Assembly: GCA_947589555.1 (NCBI GenBank)
Contig: CANQAZ010000007.1
Span: 1 to 41,611, forward strand
Length of the DNA stretch: 41,611 bases
DNA from: an uncultured Clostridia bacterium
Lineage (GTDB): Bacteria > Bacillota > Clostridia > Christensenellales > Borkfalkiaceae
Direction: 5' to 3'
How positions within the stretch are numbered: position 1 is the stretch's first letter; each line of letters opens with the position of its first letter. The notes below the pieces were generated by a model. The model searched no databases, was not told the DNA's origin, and saw only the letters and a list, made by a program, of their open reading frames with translations. Made by a program: the position numbers and the translations under genes. Below, one piece after another: positions 1 through 8,749 of this stretch.

Positions 1-281
1 GGTGATCGCCGAATGTTTCGATGCGGCAGGGACGGCGCGCGCGGGCGGAGGAATTTTTTTCTCGCGCGGCCGCATTTTTTCTCCGCCGCGGATGAGGTTG
101 CTTTGAATTTTTTGCCGGAGTTTCATACTTTCATCATACCGCGAAAATGGAAAATTCCGCGAGCGGGATGACAAGAAAACGGGAAAATTTTTTCGCCCGC
201 CCGCCCTCGGATTTTCCGCCCGAACGGGAAAAGGAGAGCCCGGCCTCGGCGGCCTCCCCCGCGCGCAGAGGAAAGGAAAAA
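1..281. other. GC-rich left edge, no convincing gene
   Basis: I see no convincing complete gene here. One + strand frame is open from base 2 to a TGA at 104-106 and could be the tail of a gene that starts outside the window, but nothing in the 34 residues is recognisable. Longer open frames on both strands between about 120 and 540 have low-complexity Arg/Pro/Ala composition, no ribosome binding site and no family resemblance. They look like by-products of high GC. Confidence 0.3.
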
Positions 282-388
282 GCGGGGATGAAAAATGCGA
301 TGAAGTTGGGGTGCGGCTTTGCGGGGATGAAAAATGCGATGAAGTGGGGGTGCGGCTTTGCGGGGATGAAAAACGAGATGAAGCGGGG
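282..388. repeat. 39-bp tandem repeat, about 2.7 copies
   Basis: Two near-identical 39-bp units (282-320 and 321-359) are followed by a diverged partial third unit (360 to about 388). Each unit begins GCGGGGATGAAAAATGCGAT and ends TGCGGCTTT. The first two differ at only one or two bases. The unit length is a multiple of three, so the repeat stays open in frame on both strands. That may be coincidence, because no credible gene contains it. Confidence 0.8.
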
Positions 389-511
389 CGGGGACTGCAC
401 CGCGGAGCGCCTTGCCGCCGGTTTTGTAAGCGCGGTTTGCATGCGCACGCCGCGCGGCGGGCCCTTTGATGCAAAAGAAGGGATGCGTTTGAGGAATTTT
501 GCTGAAATTCA

Positions 512-540
512 TTGCTTTTCGCGAGGCGGTGTAGTATAAT
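512..540 (+). promoter_or_regulatory. sigma-A promoter of the polysaccharide operon
   Basis: TTGCTT (512-517), a 17-bp spacer and a perfect TATAAT (535-540). Transcription would start near 547, giving a leader of about 27 bases before the first glycosyltransferase at 574. It is the only clear promoter I see ahead of the block that runs to 12587, whose genes are closely spaced or overlapping. Confidence 0.75.
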
Positions 541-573
541 GTATAAGCAAAATTCTACCGAGGATGAGACCCG

Positions 574-1662
574 ATGAAAATTTTGTTGATCTGCAATACG
601 TCCGATTCGGTCATCAATTTTCGGAGACCGTTGATCGAAAAATTCCAAGCCGAGGGGAATACCGTCTCCGTGATCGCGTTCGACGAGCAGAGGCGGGATA
701 AGATCGAGGCGCTCGGCGTTGCGTTCTATTGCGTCCGCGATCGGAATAGAGCGCTCAATCCATTGAAATTATTTTCCCTCAAAAAGCATTATCTTTCGTT
801 GATACGGAAAATCGGGCCGTCCATCGTATTTACGTTCATGCTCAAACCCAATATTTTCGGCGTGCGCGCCGCGAAAAAGGCGGGTGTTCCCAAAATTTTT
901 TCTATGGTGGAGGGAGCGGGCGACGTCTTTGTCAACAACGGCTTGAAGTGGAAACTCATCCGCGTTGCCGTCTGCAAAATGTACCGCAAGTCTTTCCGAT
1001 ACGCCAAAAAAGTGTTCTTTTTGAACGGGGACGACAAGGCGGAATTTCTGTCGCGCAAACTCGTGAAAGAGGAGCAATGCGAAGTAGTCCCCGGGATCGG
1101 CGTCGATTTGGAGCGGTTTGCCTTTAAGCCCATCATCAATCATCATGTGTTTCTCATGGTCGCGAGGATGCTCAAAACCAAAGGGGTCATGGAATATTGC
1201 GCCGCCGCCAGACTGGTGAGACAGAGCCATCCGGAGGCCGTTTTTAACTATCTCGGCGCGGAGGGGACGATCCGTGTTGCCGATATCCAAGAGTATATCG
1301 ACGACGGGAGCATTTGCTATCTCGGCACGGCGGAGGACGTCCGCCCGCATTTGGAAAATTGCGTGCTGCTGCTGCTGTCCAGTTACCGGGAAGGGATGCC
1401 GATGTCGATCATGGAGGCCGAGGCGACGGGACGAGGGATCGTCGCGAGCAATTCCATCGGGTGCAAAGATACCGTCGTCGAGGGGTATAACGGCTTTTTG
1501 ATCGAGCGCGGCGATTATCGGGCGATGGCGGAAAAGTGCATTTATATTTTGGAACATCCCCAAGAAGCCGATCTCATGGGGAAAAACAGCCGTAAATTTG
1601 CGGAAGAAAAATTTGACCAGAAAGAGATCAATTCGAAAATTTACGAGGAGGTCACGGCATGA
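574..1662 (+). CDS. Glycosyltransferase family 4 (PglA/CapM-like)
   Basis: A 362-residue retaining GT-B glycosyltransferase, probably cytoplasmic and peripheral to the membrane, adding a sugar to a lipid-linked oligosaccharide. The N-terminus (KILLICNTSDSVINFRRPLI) is the usual opening of the first Rossmann domain. The C-terminal nucleotide-sugar domain has the family signature around YREGMPMSIMEAEATG, with the E(x7)E arrangement. It most resembles the GT4 branch that includes PglA and CapM-type N-acetylgalactosaminyl or galactosyl transferases, but donor and acceptor cannot be read from sequence. It is the first gene after the promoter at 512-540 and overlaps the next gene by four bases (ATGA type), so the two are probably translationally coupled. 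Confidence 0.9.
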   Translation: MKILLICNTSDSVINFRRPLIEKFQAEGNTVSVIAFDEQRRDKIEALGVAFYCVRDRNRALNPLKLFSLKKHYLSLIRKIGPSIVFTFMLKPNIFGVRAAKKAGVPKIFSMVEGAGDVFVNNGLKWKLIRVAVCKMYRKSFRYAKKVFFLNGDDKAEFLSRKLVKEEQCEVVPGIGVDLERFAFKPIINHHVFLMVARMLKTKGVMEYCAAARLVRQSHPEAVFNYLGAEGTIRVADIQEYIDDGSICYLGTAEDVRPHLENCVLLLLSSYREGMPMSIMEAEATGRGIVASNSIGCKDTVVEGYNGFLIERGDYRAMAEKCIYILEHPQEADLMGKNSRKFAEEKFDQKEINSKIYEEVTA

Positions 1663-2640
1663 AATTTTCGGTGATCGTGCCCGTCTATAATGCCGAAAAA
1701 TATTTGCGGGAGTGCCTCGACAGCATTCTTGCGCAGACCTATCATGACTTCGAACTGATCCTTGCAGACGACGGAAGCACGGACCGTAGCCCTGCGATCT
1801 GCGGCGAATATGCGGAACGGGACGGAAGGGTAAGGGTCATCCGCCAGTCCAATTCCGGCGTGGTCAAGGCCCGCCAAATCGGAGTGGAGGCCGCGCGCGG
1901 CGAATATCTGGTCTTTGTCGACGCCGACGATCGTATCGAGCGCGGTTATTTGGAGCGCTTTGCGCTTCTTCCGTCCGTCGATATCGTGAGGTGCGGATAT
2001 ACGCTGTTGACCCCGGGAAAGGCCGTAAAACACCCCTTGCCCGAGCGCGAGGGCTTTTATTCCAAAAAGGAGATCGAACGCGAAATGTTCCCGCACCTGA
2101 TCCAAGCGAAAAACGCGGAATATATCTTCCCGTGCGTATGGGGGGGGGTGTATTCGGAAAGAACTCTTCGAAAACAACATGGTGAAAGACGCCCGTTTGG
2201 AGATCGGAGAGGACGGGGCGTGCATGATCCCGTGCATCTTTCACGCGTCCTCCATGTATGTATTGAAAGAGTGCCTCTACGGGTATCGGCTCAATAGGGA
2301 TTCCGTTACCGGAAGCCGCAAGGCGTACCGGTGGGACGGGCCCGAACTTATCATCTGCCATCTGCGCGAAAAAATGGCGCTCGACACGGGCGATTTCCGG
2401 GAACAGACGGACAGAAAGATCGTTCACGAGTTGTTTTCCGTTGTCGTTTCGCAATTTAACGGAAACGGGAACAACAAAAAAATAAAAAAAGACATAGAGA
2501 TCCATTTGCAAAATCCGATCTATCGCGATGCGCTTGAAAGGGCGAAATTCAAAGGATCGCTCAAAGCGAGGTGGATGCATTTTGCTTTGAAGCATAGATG
2601 TTGGCTTTTGATCCGACTCTATGCGCGGCTCAGGCGCTGA
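1659..2640 (+). pseudogene. Glycosyltransferase family 2, frameshifted at a G9 tract
   Basis: The first part (1659 to about 2140) encodes a typical GT2 GT-A domain: KFSVIVPVYNAEKYLRECLD start, DDGSTD motif and a VFVDADD acidic motif. At 2140-2148 there is a run of nine Gs. Read as is, the frame continues only to 2297 with unrelated residues. Removing one G restores the frame through CIRKELFENNMVKDARLEIG to the stop at 2640, giving about 326 residues, normal for this family. The break may be a sequencing or assembly error, a real inactivating mutation, or a phase-variable switch in a surface-polysaccharide gene. It overlaps the upstream gene by four bases. Confidence 0.8.
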
Positions 2641-2689
2641 AAGGATTTACGAAGCGGATCGTCGGGCGGGAAACGCCCGGAGCGTTGGC

Positions 2690-3814
2690 ATGAAAACGAT
2701 TTTATTCGTAAGACAAACGGCAATTTACAATGATTCAAGAGCCTTAAAAACAATAAGGACGCTCTCCAAAGAATTTCGTGTGCTTGTTTTGGGGTGGGAC
2801 CGCGACGGCTTGGCGCGCGCGAACACGGAGAAATTGTTCGATGGGGAAAGAGTGCAATGTTTGTTTTACGAAAAACGCTTGAAGCACGGTTCGGGCTTGA
2901 AGGGGATCTTCAAACTGTTGGGGTTTATCCGTTGGACGAAACGGCAATTCATGCGGCACAGAAAAGAGATCTCGTTTGTTCATGCGTGCGATTTGGACGG
3001 CGCGCTGGGCGTATATAAACCCGCGAAGAAAAACAAGATCCCGTTCATTTACGACATCTATGATTATTACATCGAATCGCACAGAGTGCCGAAACTTGTC
3101 AGAAACATCGTTGAAAAGCGCGAAATCGGCATCATCGAGTTTGCGGATTGCGTTCTCATCTGCACGGAGCAAAGGATAAAACAGATCGCAAAGGCATCCC
3201 CGCGCAAAGCGGTCGTTATCCATAATTCTCCGCAACTGAAAGAATACGATATCGAGGATCACGTTTTTGCAAAAGAGGGAAAAATCAGGATCGTGTACTG
3301 CGGCGTTTTGTCGGAGGGGAGATTACTGAAAGAAATTGCCGAAAAAATCGCCGGGAACGGGAAGTTTGAATTGACCGTAGGCGGAGTGGGGCCCCTGGAA
3401 GATTTCATGCGCGAGATCGGCGGGCGCTGTGCGAATATTACCTATTTGGGTAGTTTGCCCTACGATACGGTTTTAGCGCTTGAAAGCGAGGCCGATCTTT
3501 TATTCGCTACTTACGACCCGTCGATCCCCAACCATAAATTCAGTGCGCCGAACAAATTTTATGAGGCTTTGGCGTTGGGGAAACCGATCGTCGTGTGCGA
3601 CGGGACGGGAGTGGACGAACTGGTCCGTCAATTCCACGTCGGAGAGACGATCGGATATTCCGCCGACGCCTTTATCGAGGCCTCAGAGCGCCTGTTTGCC
3701 GATCGCGGAAAATTGAAAGACTTGGCCATCAACGCGAGGCGGCTGTATCGGGAAGAATTCAGTTGGGAAATCATGGAGCGGCGGTTGCTGGATCTGTATG
3801 CCGATATCGGGTGA
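2690..3814 (+). CDS. Glycosyltransferase family 4
   Basis: A 374-residue GT-B glycosyltransferase of the polysaccharide block. The ATG at 2690 is chosen because KTILFVRQTAIYNDSRALK is the usual first beta strand and loop; the upstream in-frame residues are Arg-rich and unrelated. The C-terminal half carries a glycosyltransferase group-1 fold with the donor-site region SAPNKFYEALALGKPIVVCD (conserved E and P-rich loop). The ribosome binding site is weak, so translation may depend on coupling to the preceding gene. This would make its expression sensitive to the upstream frameshift. Donor and linkage are unknown. Confidence 0.87.
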   Translation: MKTILFVRQTAIYNDSRALKTIRTLSKEFRVLVLGWDRDGLARANTEKLFDGERVQCLFYEKRLKHGSGLKGIFKLLGFIRWTKRQFMRHRKEISFVHACDLDGALGVYKPAKKNKIPFIYDIYDYYIESHRVPKLVRNIVEKREIGIIEFADCVLICTEQRIKQIAKASPRKAVVIHNSPQLKEYDIEDHVFAKEGKIRIVYCGVLSEGRLLKEIAEKIAGNGKFELTVGGVGPLEDFMREIGGRCANITYLGSLPYDTVLALESEADLLFATYDPSIPNHKFSAPNKFYEALALGKPIVVCDGTGVDELVRQFHVGETIGYSADAFIEASERLFADRGKLKDLAINARRLYREEFSWEIMERRLLDLYADIG

Positions 3815-3816
3815 CG

Positions 3817-4704
3817 ATGATGAAATTGACTGTGTTTACGCCGACGTTTAACCGCGCCGGGAAATTAAAAAACGTCTATGCCAGTCTGTCGGCGGCCAGG
3901 AAGCGTTTGACGGCAGGGCAAGAGATCGAATGGTTGATCGTCGATGACGGCTCGGTGGACGATACGCAAAATACGGTTGCGGATCTCGTTGCGGAAAATG
4001 CGTTTGAAATCAGATATTATAAGAAAGAAAACGGCGGAAAACATACGGCCTTCAACCTCGCGATAGAAGAGTGCCGCGGCGATCTCTTTCTCTGTTTGGA
4101 CGATGACGACCGATTGATCGAAAATTCGTTGCGGGATATCTTTGATCTGGCGGAGCAATACCGCGGAAAAGGCTATGGCGGGATCGTCGGCAGGGTAACG
4201 GACCCCGACGGCAATTTGCTCGGAAAGACGGTCTTTGAAAATACGTTGGTCAGCAATACAATCGAAATCAGAGACAAATACAAGTTTTGGGGCGAGCCGG
4301 AAATTTATTATACCGAAATTTTGAAACTTTATCGTTTTCCCGTGTTCCCCGGCGAAAAATTTCTCACAGAGGCGATGCTTTTTGATGAAATGTCGATCCA
4401 ACATCCCTTTGTGTATTCCAACATCACAATGATGGTAAAGGAATATTTGCCGGGCGGATTATCCGATAACGGGCTTAAAATACGGATCGAAAGTCCGAAC
4501 GGCGCAGAGGCGTATTATTTTAAGCGGCGTCAACTGTGCAAGGGGCTTTGGCACAAGTTCAGGGCGACCATCAACCGACAAAGATTTTCTTATTGGATCA
4601 AACAAAACAGACCCCGCAGAAAAATGAGCGGCTACGAATTTTTTGCGAAGCCGATATCGTTTGTATTTTACTTAAAAGATAGGAGCAAACAGACGCAAAA
4701 ATGA
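3817..4704 (+). CDS. Glycosyltransferase family 2
   Basis: A 295-residue inverting GT-A glycosyltransferase. It has the opening strand KLTVFTPTFNRAGKL, the nucleotide-binding DDGSVDDT motif near residue 45 and the metal-binding LCLDDDDR motif near residue 95. The tail is basic and has no obvious membrane segment. Two adjacent ATGs (3817 and 3820) follow the stop of the previous gene by two bases. Long upstream in-frame sequence overlapping the previous gene is Arg-rich and not part of the family. The gene ends in an ATGA overlap with wecB. The sugar transferred is not predictable. Confidence 0.9.
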   Translation: MMKLTVFTPTFNRAGKLKNVYASLSAARKRLTAGQEIEWLIVDDGSVDDTQNTVADLVAENAFEIRYYKKENGGKHTAFNLAIEECRGDLFLCLDDDDRLIENSLRDIFDLAEQYRGKGYGGIVGRVTDPDGNLLGKTVFENTLVSNTIEIRDKYKFWGEPEIYYTEILKLYRFPVFPGEKFLTEAMLFDEMSIQHPFVYSNITMMVKEYLPGGLSDNGLKIRIESPNGAEAYYFKRRQLCKGLWHKFRATINRQRFSYWIKQNRPRRKMSGYEFFAKPISFVFYLKDRSKQTQK

Positions 4705-5798
4705 AATCGGTATTGATAGTGTTCGGGACGAGACCGGAAGCGATCAAAATGTGCCCGTTGGTGAAGGAATTGAAGTCCAATCCGAATTTTCGGGTGAAAG
4801 TATGCGTCACAGGCCAGCATCGGCAGATGCTCGACCAGGTTTTGCAAGCGTTTTCCGTCGTTCCGGATCATGATTTATCGATCATGAAAGAAAAACAGAC
4901 GCTGTTTGATATTACGATAAATATTTTGGAGCGCATCCGCTCGGTACTGGAAGCGGAAAGGCCCGACGTCGTGCTTGTTCACGGCGATACTTCGACGACG
5001 TTCGTTACGGCGCTGGCTTGCTTCTATCTGCAAATCCCGGTAGGCCATGTTGAGGCAGGGCTGAGAACGTATGATATCATGTCGCCGTATCCCGAGGAAT
5101 TCAATCGGCAAGCGGTATCCATCCTCGCCAAATTCAATTTTGCTCCGACGGAACTGAGCCGGGATAATCTTATTCGCGAAGGCAAAGCGCCCGATACGAT
5201 ATTTGTGACGGGGAACACGGCTATCGACGCGTTGAAAACCACGGTGAGAGAAAATTATTCGCATCCCGAATTGAGTTGGGCGGCGGATAGCAGATTAATT
5301 CTCATCACTGCGCACCGTCGTGAAAATTTGGGCGAGCCGATGCATCAGATGTTTCGGGCGATCAGAAGGGTACTGGAAGAGCATAAAGACATCAAAGCGC
5401 TTTATCCTATTCACATGAATCCGGTGGTCCGTAAAATAGCGGAGGACGAATTGGGAGACTGCGACAGGATCCACATGATAGAGCCCCTGGAAGTGTTGGA
5501 TTGCCATAATATCATGGCAAGGAGTTACATGATATTGACGGATTCGGGCGGAATACAGGAAGAAGCGCCTTCGCTCGGAAAACCGGTGCTTGTGATGCGC
5601 GATACAACGGAGCGCCCCGAAGGGATCAAAGCGGGTACATTGAAGTTGGTCGGCACCGATGAGGAAACGATATATACGAATTTCAGAACGCTGATCGAAG
5701 ATCGTAGCGCTTATGACAAAATGGCGCACGCGAGCAATCCCTACGGAGACGGTTTCGCTTGCCGCCGTATAGCGAAGGCGTTAGAAGAAAGGCTATAA
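4701..5798 (+). CDS. wecB: UDP-N-acetylglucosamine 2-epimerase (non-hydrolysing)
   Basis: A 365-residue cytoplasmic enzyme that interconverts UDP-GlcNAc and UDP-ManNAc, supplying ManNAc-type precursors for surface polymers. The opening VLIVFGTRPEAIKMCPLVKE, the central VHGDTSTTF and GHVEAGLRT motifs and the C-terminal TDSGGIQEEAP plus RDTTERPEG motifs are all intact and diagnostic of WecB/MnaA. Length is normal for the family. No UDP-ManNAc dehydrogenase lies next to it, so the product may be used as ManNAc itself or oxidised by an enzyme encoded elsewhere. It could also serve wall teichoic acid synthesis. Confidence 0.95.
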   Translation: MKSVLIVFGTRPEAIKMCPLVKELKSNPNFRVKVCVTGQHRQMLDQVLQAFSVVPDHDLSIMKEKQTLFDITINILERIRSVLEAERPDVVLVHGDTSTTFVTALACFYLQIPVGHVEAGLRTYDIMSPYPEEFNRQAVSILAKFNFAPTELSRDNLIREGKAPDTIFVTGNTAIDALKTTVRENYSHPELSWAADSRLILITAHRRENLGEPMHQMFRAIRRVLEEHKDIKALYPIHMNPVVRKIAEDELGDCDRIHMIEPLEVLDCHNIMARSYMILTDSGGIQEEAPSLGKPVLVMRDTTERPEGIKAGTLKLVGTDEETIYTNFRTLIEDRSAYDKMAHASNPYGDGFACRRIAKALEERL

Positions 5799-5819
5799 GA
5801 TTATTGAGGAAAAGCGACG

Positions 5820-6824
5820 ATGAAGTTTATTACTTGCGCCAGTTATTATGGTACGGGATCCAGTGCAGTCACCGACTTGATCACCGAATGCGATAATGTC
5901 CATGATATGGGCGATTATGAATTCAGATTTATTCAAGACCCGGACGGAATCAGGGATCTGGATTATAATTTGGTGGAAAACAACCACCGCCATAATAGCG
6001 GATATGCTTTGCGGCGATATAAAAAGTTTGCGGATTTTCTCAATGGCGGGCATTTTATAAAAAAATATAACCGCTATTTTGGAAAGGAATGGGAACGCCT
6101 GTCCCATAAATATATTGAGGACCTGACCGATTTGCAATATGTCGGCACTTGGCATCGTGAATTGTGGGACAAGGGAAGGGTCGCATACTTTCTTGAAAGG
6201 GGAGTGAACAAGATATTTCATTCCGTGTTTCATCTCAATCGGGACAGAAATATTCAATTGTTCCTAAAAAAGAATATAGAGTACGCAACATTTCCGCAGG
6301 AAAAATTCTATTCGATCACAAAGAAATATATCGAAGATTTGTTTTCTGTCGCCAATTCCGACGGCAAGGAATTTGTGATGGCGGATCAGTTGGTTCCCGC
6401 TTCCAATACCAATCATTATCTGAAATATTTTAATGACATCAAAGTGGTTTGCGTAGATAGGGACCCGCGCGATTTATATATTGCCGAGCAGGAATTATAT
6501 CACGGGAACATCGTACCTAAAAATGTTGAGGACTTTTGTATTTGGTATAAAGTAACGCGTGCCCACCGCGCTTTTGAGCAAGATGATCCCGAGAGAATAT
6601 TACGGCTGAGATTTGAGGACATGATTTATCATTATGAGGAATGTTCCGATTTGATTTTATCCTTTTGCGGAATAGACAAAGTCCATCATGTTGCGCCCAA
6701 AATGAAATTTGATCCTTCGAAATCCATAAAAAACACGCAATTATATAAAAGATTTAATAAACGTTTATCCGATGTAAAAACAATAGAAAAAGAATTGTGG
6801 CCCTATTTGTACAATTACGAATAA
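5820..6824 (+). CDS. Sulfotransferase-like protein
   Basis: A 334-residue protein with two features of PAPS-dependent sulfotransferases. The first is an N-terminal loop, YYGTGSSAVTDLI (residues 10-21), where the 5'-phosphosulfate loop is expected. The second is VVCVDRDPRDLY (209-220), the usual 3'-phosphate-binding RDPRD element. In a polysaccharide operon the inference is that it sulfates a glycan intermediate. No PAPS synthesis genes are present here. It lies 21 bases after wecB with a weak ribosome binding site. Base composition becomes clearly more AT-rich from this gene onward. It could be a family member with altered chemistry, since substrate-site residues cannot be judged by eye. Confidence 0.65.
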   Translation: MKFITCASYYGTGSSAVTDLITECDNVHDMGDYEFRFIQDPDGIRDLDYNLVENNHRHNSGYALRRYKKFADFLNGGHFIKKYNRYFGKEWERLSHKYIEDLTDLQYVGTWHRELWDKGRVAYFLERGVNKIFHSVFHLNRDRNIQLFLKKNIEYATFPQEKFYSITKKYIEDLFSVANSDGKEFVMADQLVPASNTNHYLKYFNDIKVVCVDRDPRDLYIAEQELYHGNIVPKNVEDFCIWYKVTRAHRAFEQDDPERILRLRFEDMIYHYEECSDLILSFCGIDKVHHVAPKMKFDPSKSIKNTQLYKRFNKRLSDVKTIEKELWPYLYNYE

Positions 6825-6842
6825 TCGTTTGGAGAGTGGAAA

Positions 6843-7985
6843 ATGAAAATAGCGTTTGTGTTTGATAGTCTCGGCTTTGGCGGCATAGAAAAAGTAGGTA
6901 TAGATTATATCAAAATATGTTGCCGTTTTGGGCATGATGTCGATGTATATAATTTGAATCCTGAGCGGGAGGAATTGGTTGAAACATTACCGGAATCCGT
7001 ATGTTACAGGCGGTTCAAGTTTAACAGAAAACTGTGCCCCGAATTATATAGTTACGGCGTACAAAAATGGTGGTGGGGAAAATATGCCTATGCGATCCTT
7101 TCTCCTTTTGTAAGTTTTGCGCAAGCCGTCCGAAAAGTTTTTTCAAAACATCGGAAATACGATGTCGCCATTGCTTTCGCCGGCCATATCAATGACCTTT
7201 CCTTTGTCGCCAAAAATTTCATTAAGTCAAAGAAGAAGATTTGTTGGTGCCACGGCAATATATTGTCATATTTCGCAATTTGCGATGCTTACCCGATTCT
7301 TTATAAAAAGATCGATGGGTTTGTAGTGCTTTCCTCCGCGGGGCAGAAGGACATATATCCCGGCCATAGATTTATGTACGAGAAAAAGATATATCAGATT
7401 TACAATCCGACGTTTATTTCGGACAAGCAGGTGGATGGCTCCATTGTGCAAGAATTGCGTGAGAAGTATGGAGATTTCATGCTGATGGTTGCCCGCATGG
7501 AAGACAGAAAGGGACAAAATGTGGCGATGGATGTGCTGAAAAAAATGTTGGCGGATGGCTACGATAAGCATTTGGTCTTTGTCGGCGGGGGAGACTTGTT
7601 GGAACACTATAAAGAATATGCGAAAACGTTAGGGATCGAGGCGCGGTGTCATTTCGTCGGTGAACACGAGAACATGCAGGATTATTACGCCGCCGCGCAC
7701 ATCAATATTTTAACAAGCAAATGGGAAGGGCTTCCGACCGTAATTGTTGAGGGAATGACGATGGGGAAACCGTGTGTCATGACGAATACGGACGATGGAG
7801 AAGTTTCGGGCAACGGAAAATATTGCATGCTCCATGCGGTCGGGGACGTGGAGGGGTTGACCCGGGATATAGAAGCGCTTTACAGTGACGAGGCGCTCTA
7901 TCAAAAGTATTGCGATTTGTCATTGCAACGGGCAAAAGATTTTTGCGCCGAGGCTGTTTCAATTCGTTTGAACGAAATTCTTTGA
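6843..7985 (+). CDS. Glycosyltransferase family 4
   Basis: A 380-residue GT-B glycosyltransferase. The N-terminus KIAFVFDSLGFGGIEKVGID is the glycine-rich acceptor-side loop. The C-terminal donor domain shows FMLMVARMEDRKGQ and SKWEGLPTVIVEGMTMGKP, with both conserved glutamates. The start follows a GGAGAG ribosome binding site nine bases upstream. The gene is AT-rich compared with the flanking chromosome, like its neighbours. It probably adds one sugar of the repeat unit; the donor is unknown. Confidence 0.9.
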   Translation: MKIAFVFDSLGFGGIEKVGIDYIKICCRFGHDVDVYNLNPEREELVETLPESVCYRRFKFNRKLCPELYSYGVQKWWWGKYAYAILSPFVSFAQAVRKVFSKHRKYDVAIAFAGHINDLSFVAKNFIKSKKKICWCHGNILSYFAICDAYPILYKKIDGFVVLSSAGQKDIYPGHRFMYEKKIYQIYNPTFISDKQVDGSIVQELREKYGDFMLMVARMEDRKGQNVAMDVLKKMLADGYDKHLVFVGGGDLLEHYKEYAKTLGIEARCHFVGEHENMQDYYAAAHINILTSKWEGLPTVIVEGMTMGKPCVMTNTDDGEVSGNGKYCMLHAVGDVEGLTRDIEALYSDEALYQKYCDLSLQRAKDFCAEAVSIRLNEIL

Positions 7986-7996
7986 GGCTGGATTGT

Positions 7997-8743
7997 ATGC
8001 AGAGGGAAGGAGAAAAAACGCCGTCGATGGATCTATTCGTCGTCGCACACAAAGAATTTGAAATGTGGGCTGACGACAGAGTTGTGATTTCGGTTGGCGG
8101 CGCGGAGATATCATTCGCGCAAGTAAAAGATAGCGTTGCGGATAATATTTCGGAAAAGAATGGCAGTTATTGTGAACTGACCGCTCTCTATTGGATTTGG
8201 AAAAATTGCAGGAGCGAGTATGTCGGTTTGGAACATTATCGTAGATATTTTTTGATGCACAATCAACCGATTTCCAAACGGCAAGCATTAAAAATATTGA
8301 AAAAAAGAGATTTGATTGTTTCCGATAAATATTATACGAAGCCGACGTTATATGAGCAATATGATAAGGCGCACGTCGGGAGCGATTTGGACTGCATAAG
8401 GGAGATCGTCCGCGAAAAATATCCGGATTATCTGCCTTCTTTGGAAGCGGTTTATCAGAGTCACGGAGCATATTATTTCAATATGTTTATTGCGCGTAAA
8501 ACATTGCTTGACGATTATTGCTCATGGCTATTCCCGATTTTATTTGAATTGGAGACAAAAATCGATAACAGCGCGCGGAATTCCTATCAAGCGCGTACCT
8601 TTGGATTTGTTGCGGAGCGGTTGTTTAACGTCTATATTTTGAAAAATAAGTTAAAAGTCAAAAGTATGGGCGTATATGGAAGTTATCGCGGTCCCATTGT
8701 GAGGCGTATCCACAATTTTATCGGTCGCATCCGATACCACTGA
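7997..8743 (+). CDS. DUF4422 domain protein, putative glycosyltransferase
   Basis: About 248 residues, recognised by MDLFVVAHKEFE near the start, NGSYCELTALYWIWKN and GLEHYRRYF, which are the hallmarks of DUF4422. This family is common in capsule and LPS loci and is thought to be a glycosyltransferase of GT-A type, but activity has rarely been shown. I placed the start at 7997, which has GAGG nine bases upstream and begins 11 bases after the previous gene. The ATG at 8027 directly precedes the conserved domain and is the alternative. Little is known about its sugar. Confidence 0.8.
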   Translation: MQREGEKTPSMDLFVVAHKEFEMWADDRVVISVGGAEISFAQVKDSVADNISEKNGSYCELTALYWIWKNCRSEYVGLEHYRRYFLMHNQPISKRQALKILKKRDLIVSDKYYTKPTLYEQYDKAHVGSDLDCIREIVREKYPDYLPSLEAVYQSHGAYYFNMFIARKTLLDDYCSWLFPILFELETKIDNSARNSYQARTFGFVAERLFNVYILKNKLKVKSMGVYGSYRGPIVRRIHNFIGRIRYH

Positions 8744-8749
8744 ACCAAT

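Noticed and set aside
147-539. 130-codon + strand open frame containing the 39-bp repeat
   Set aside because: No ribosome binding site, low-complexity composition, an open frame also on the opposite strand, and overlap with the promoter at 512-540.
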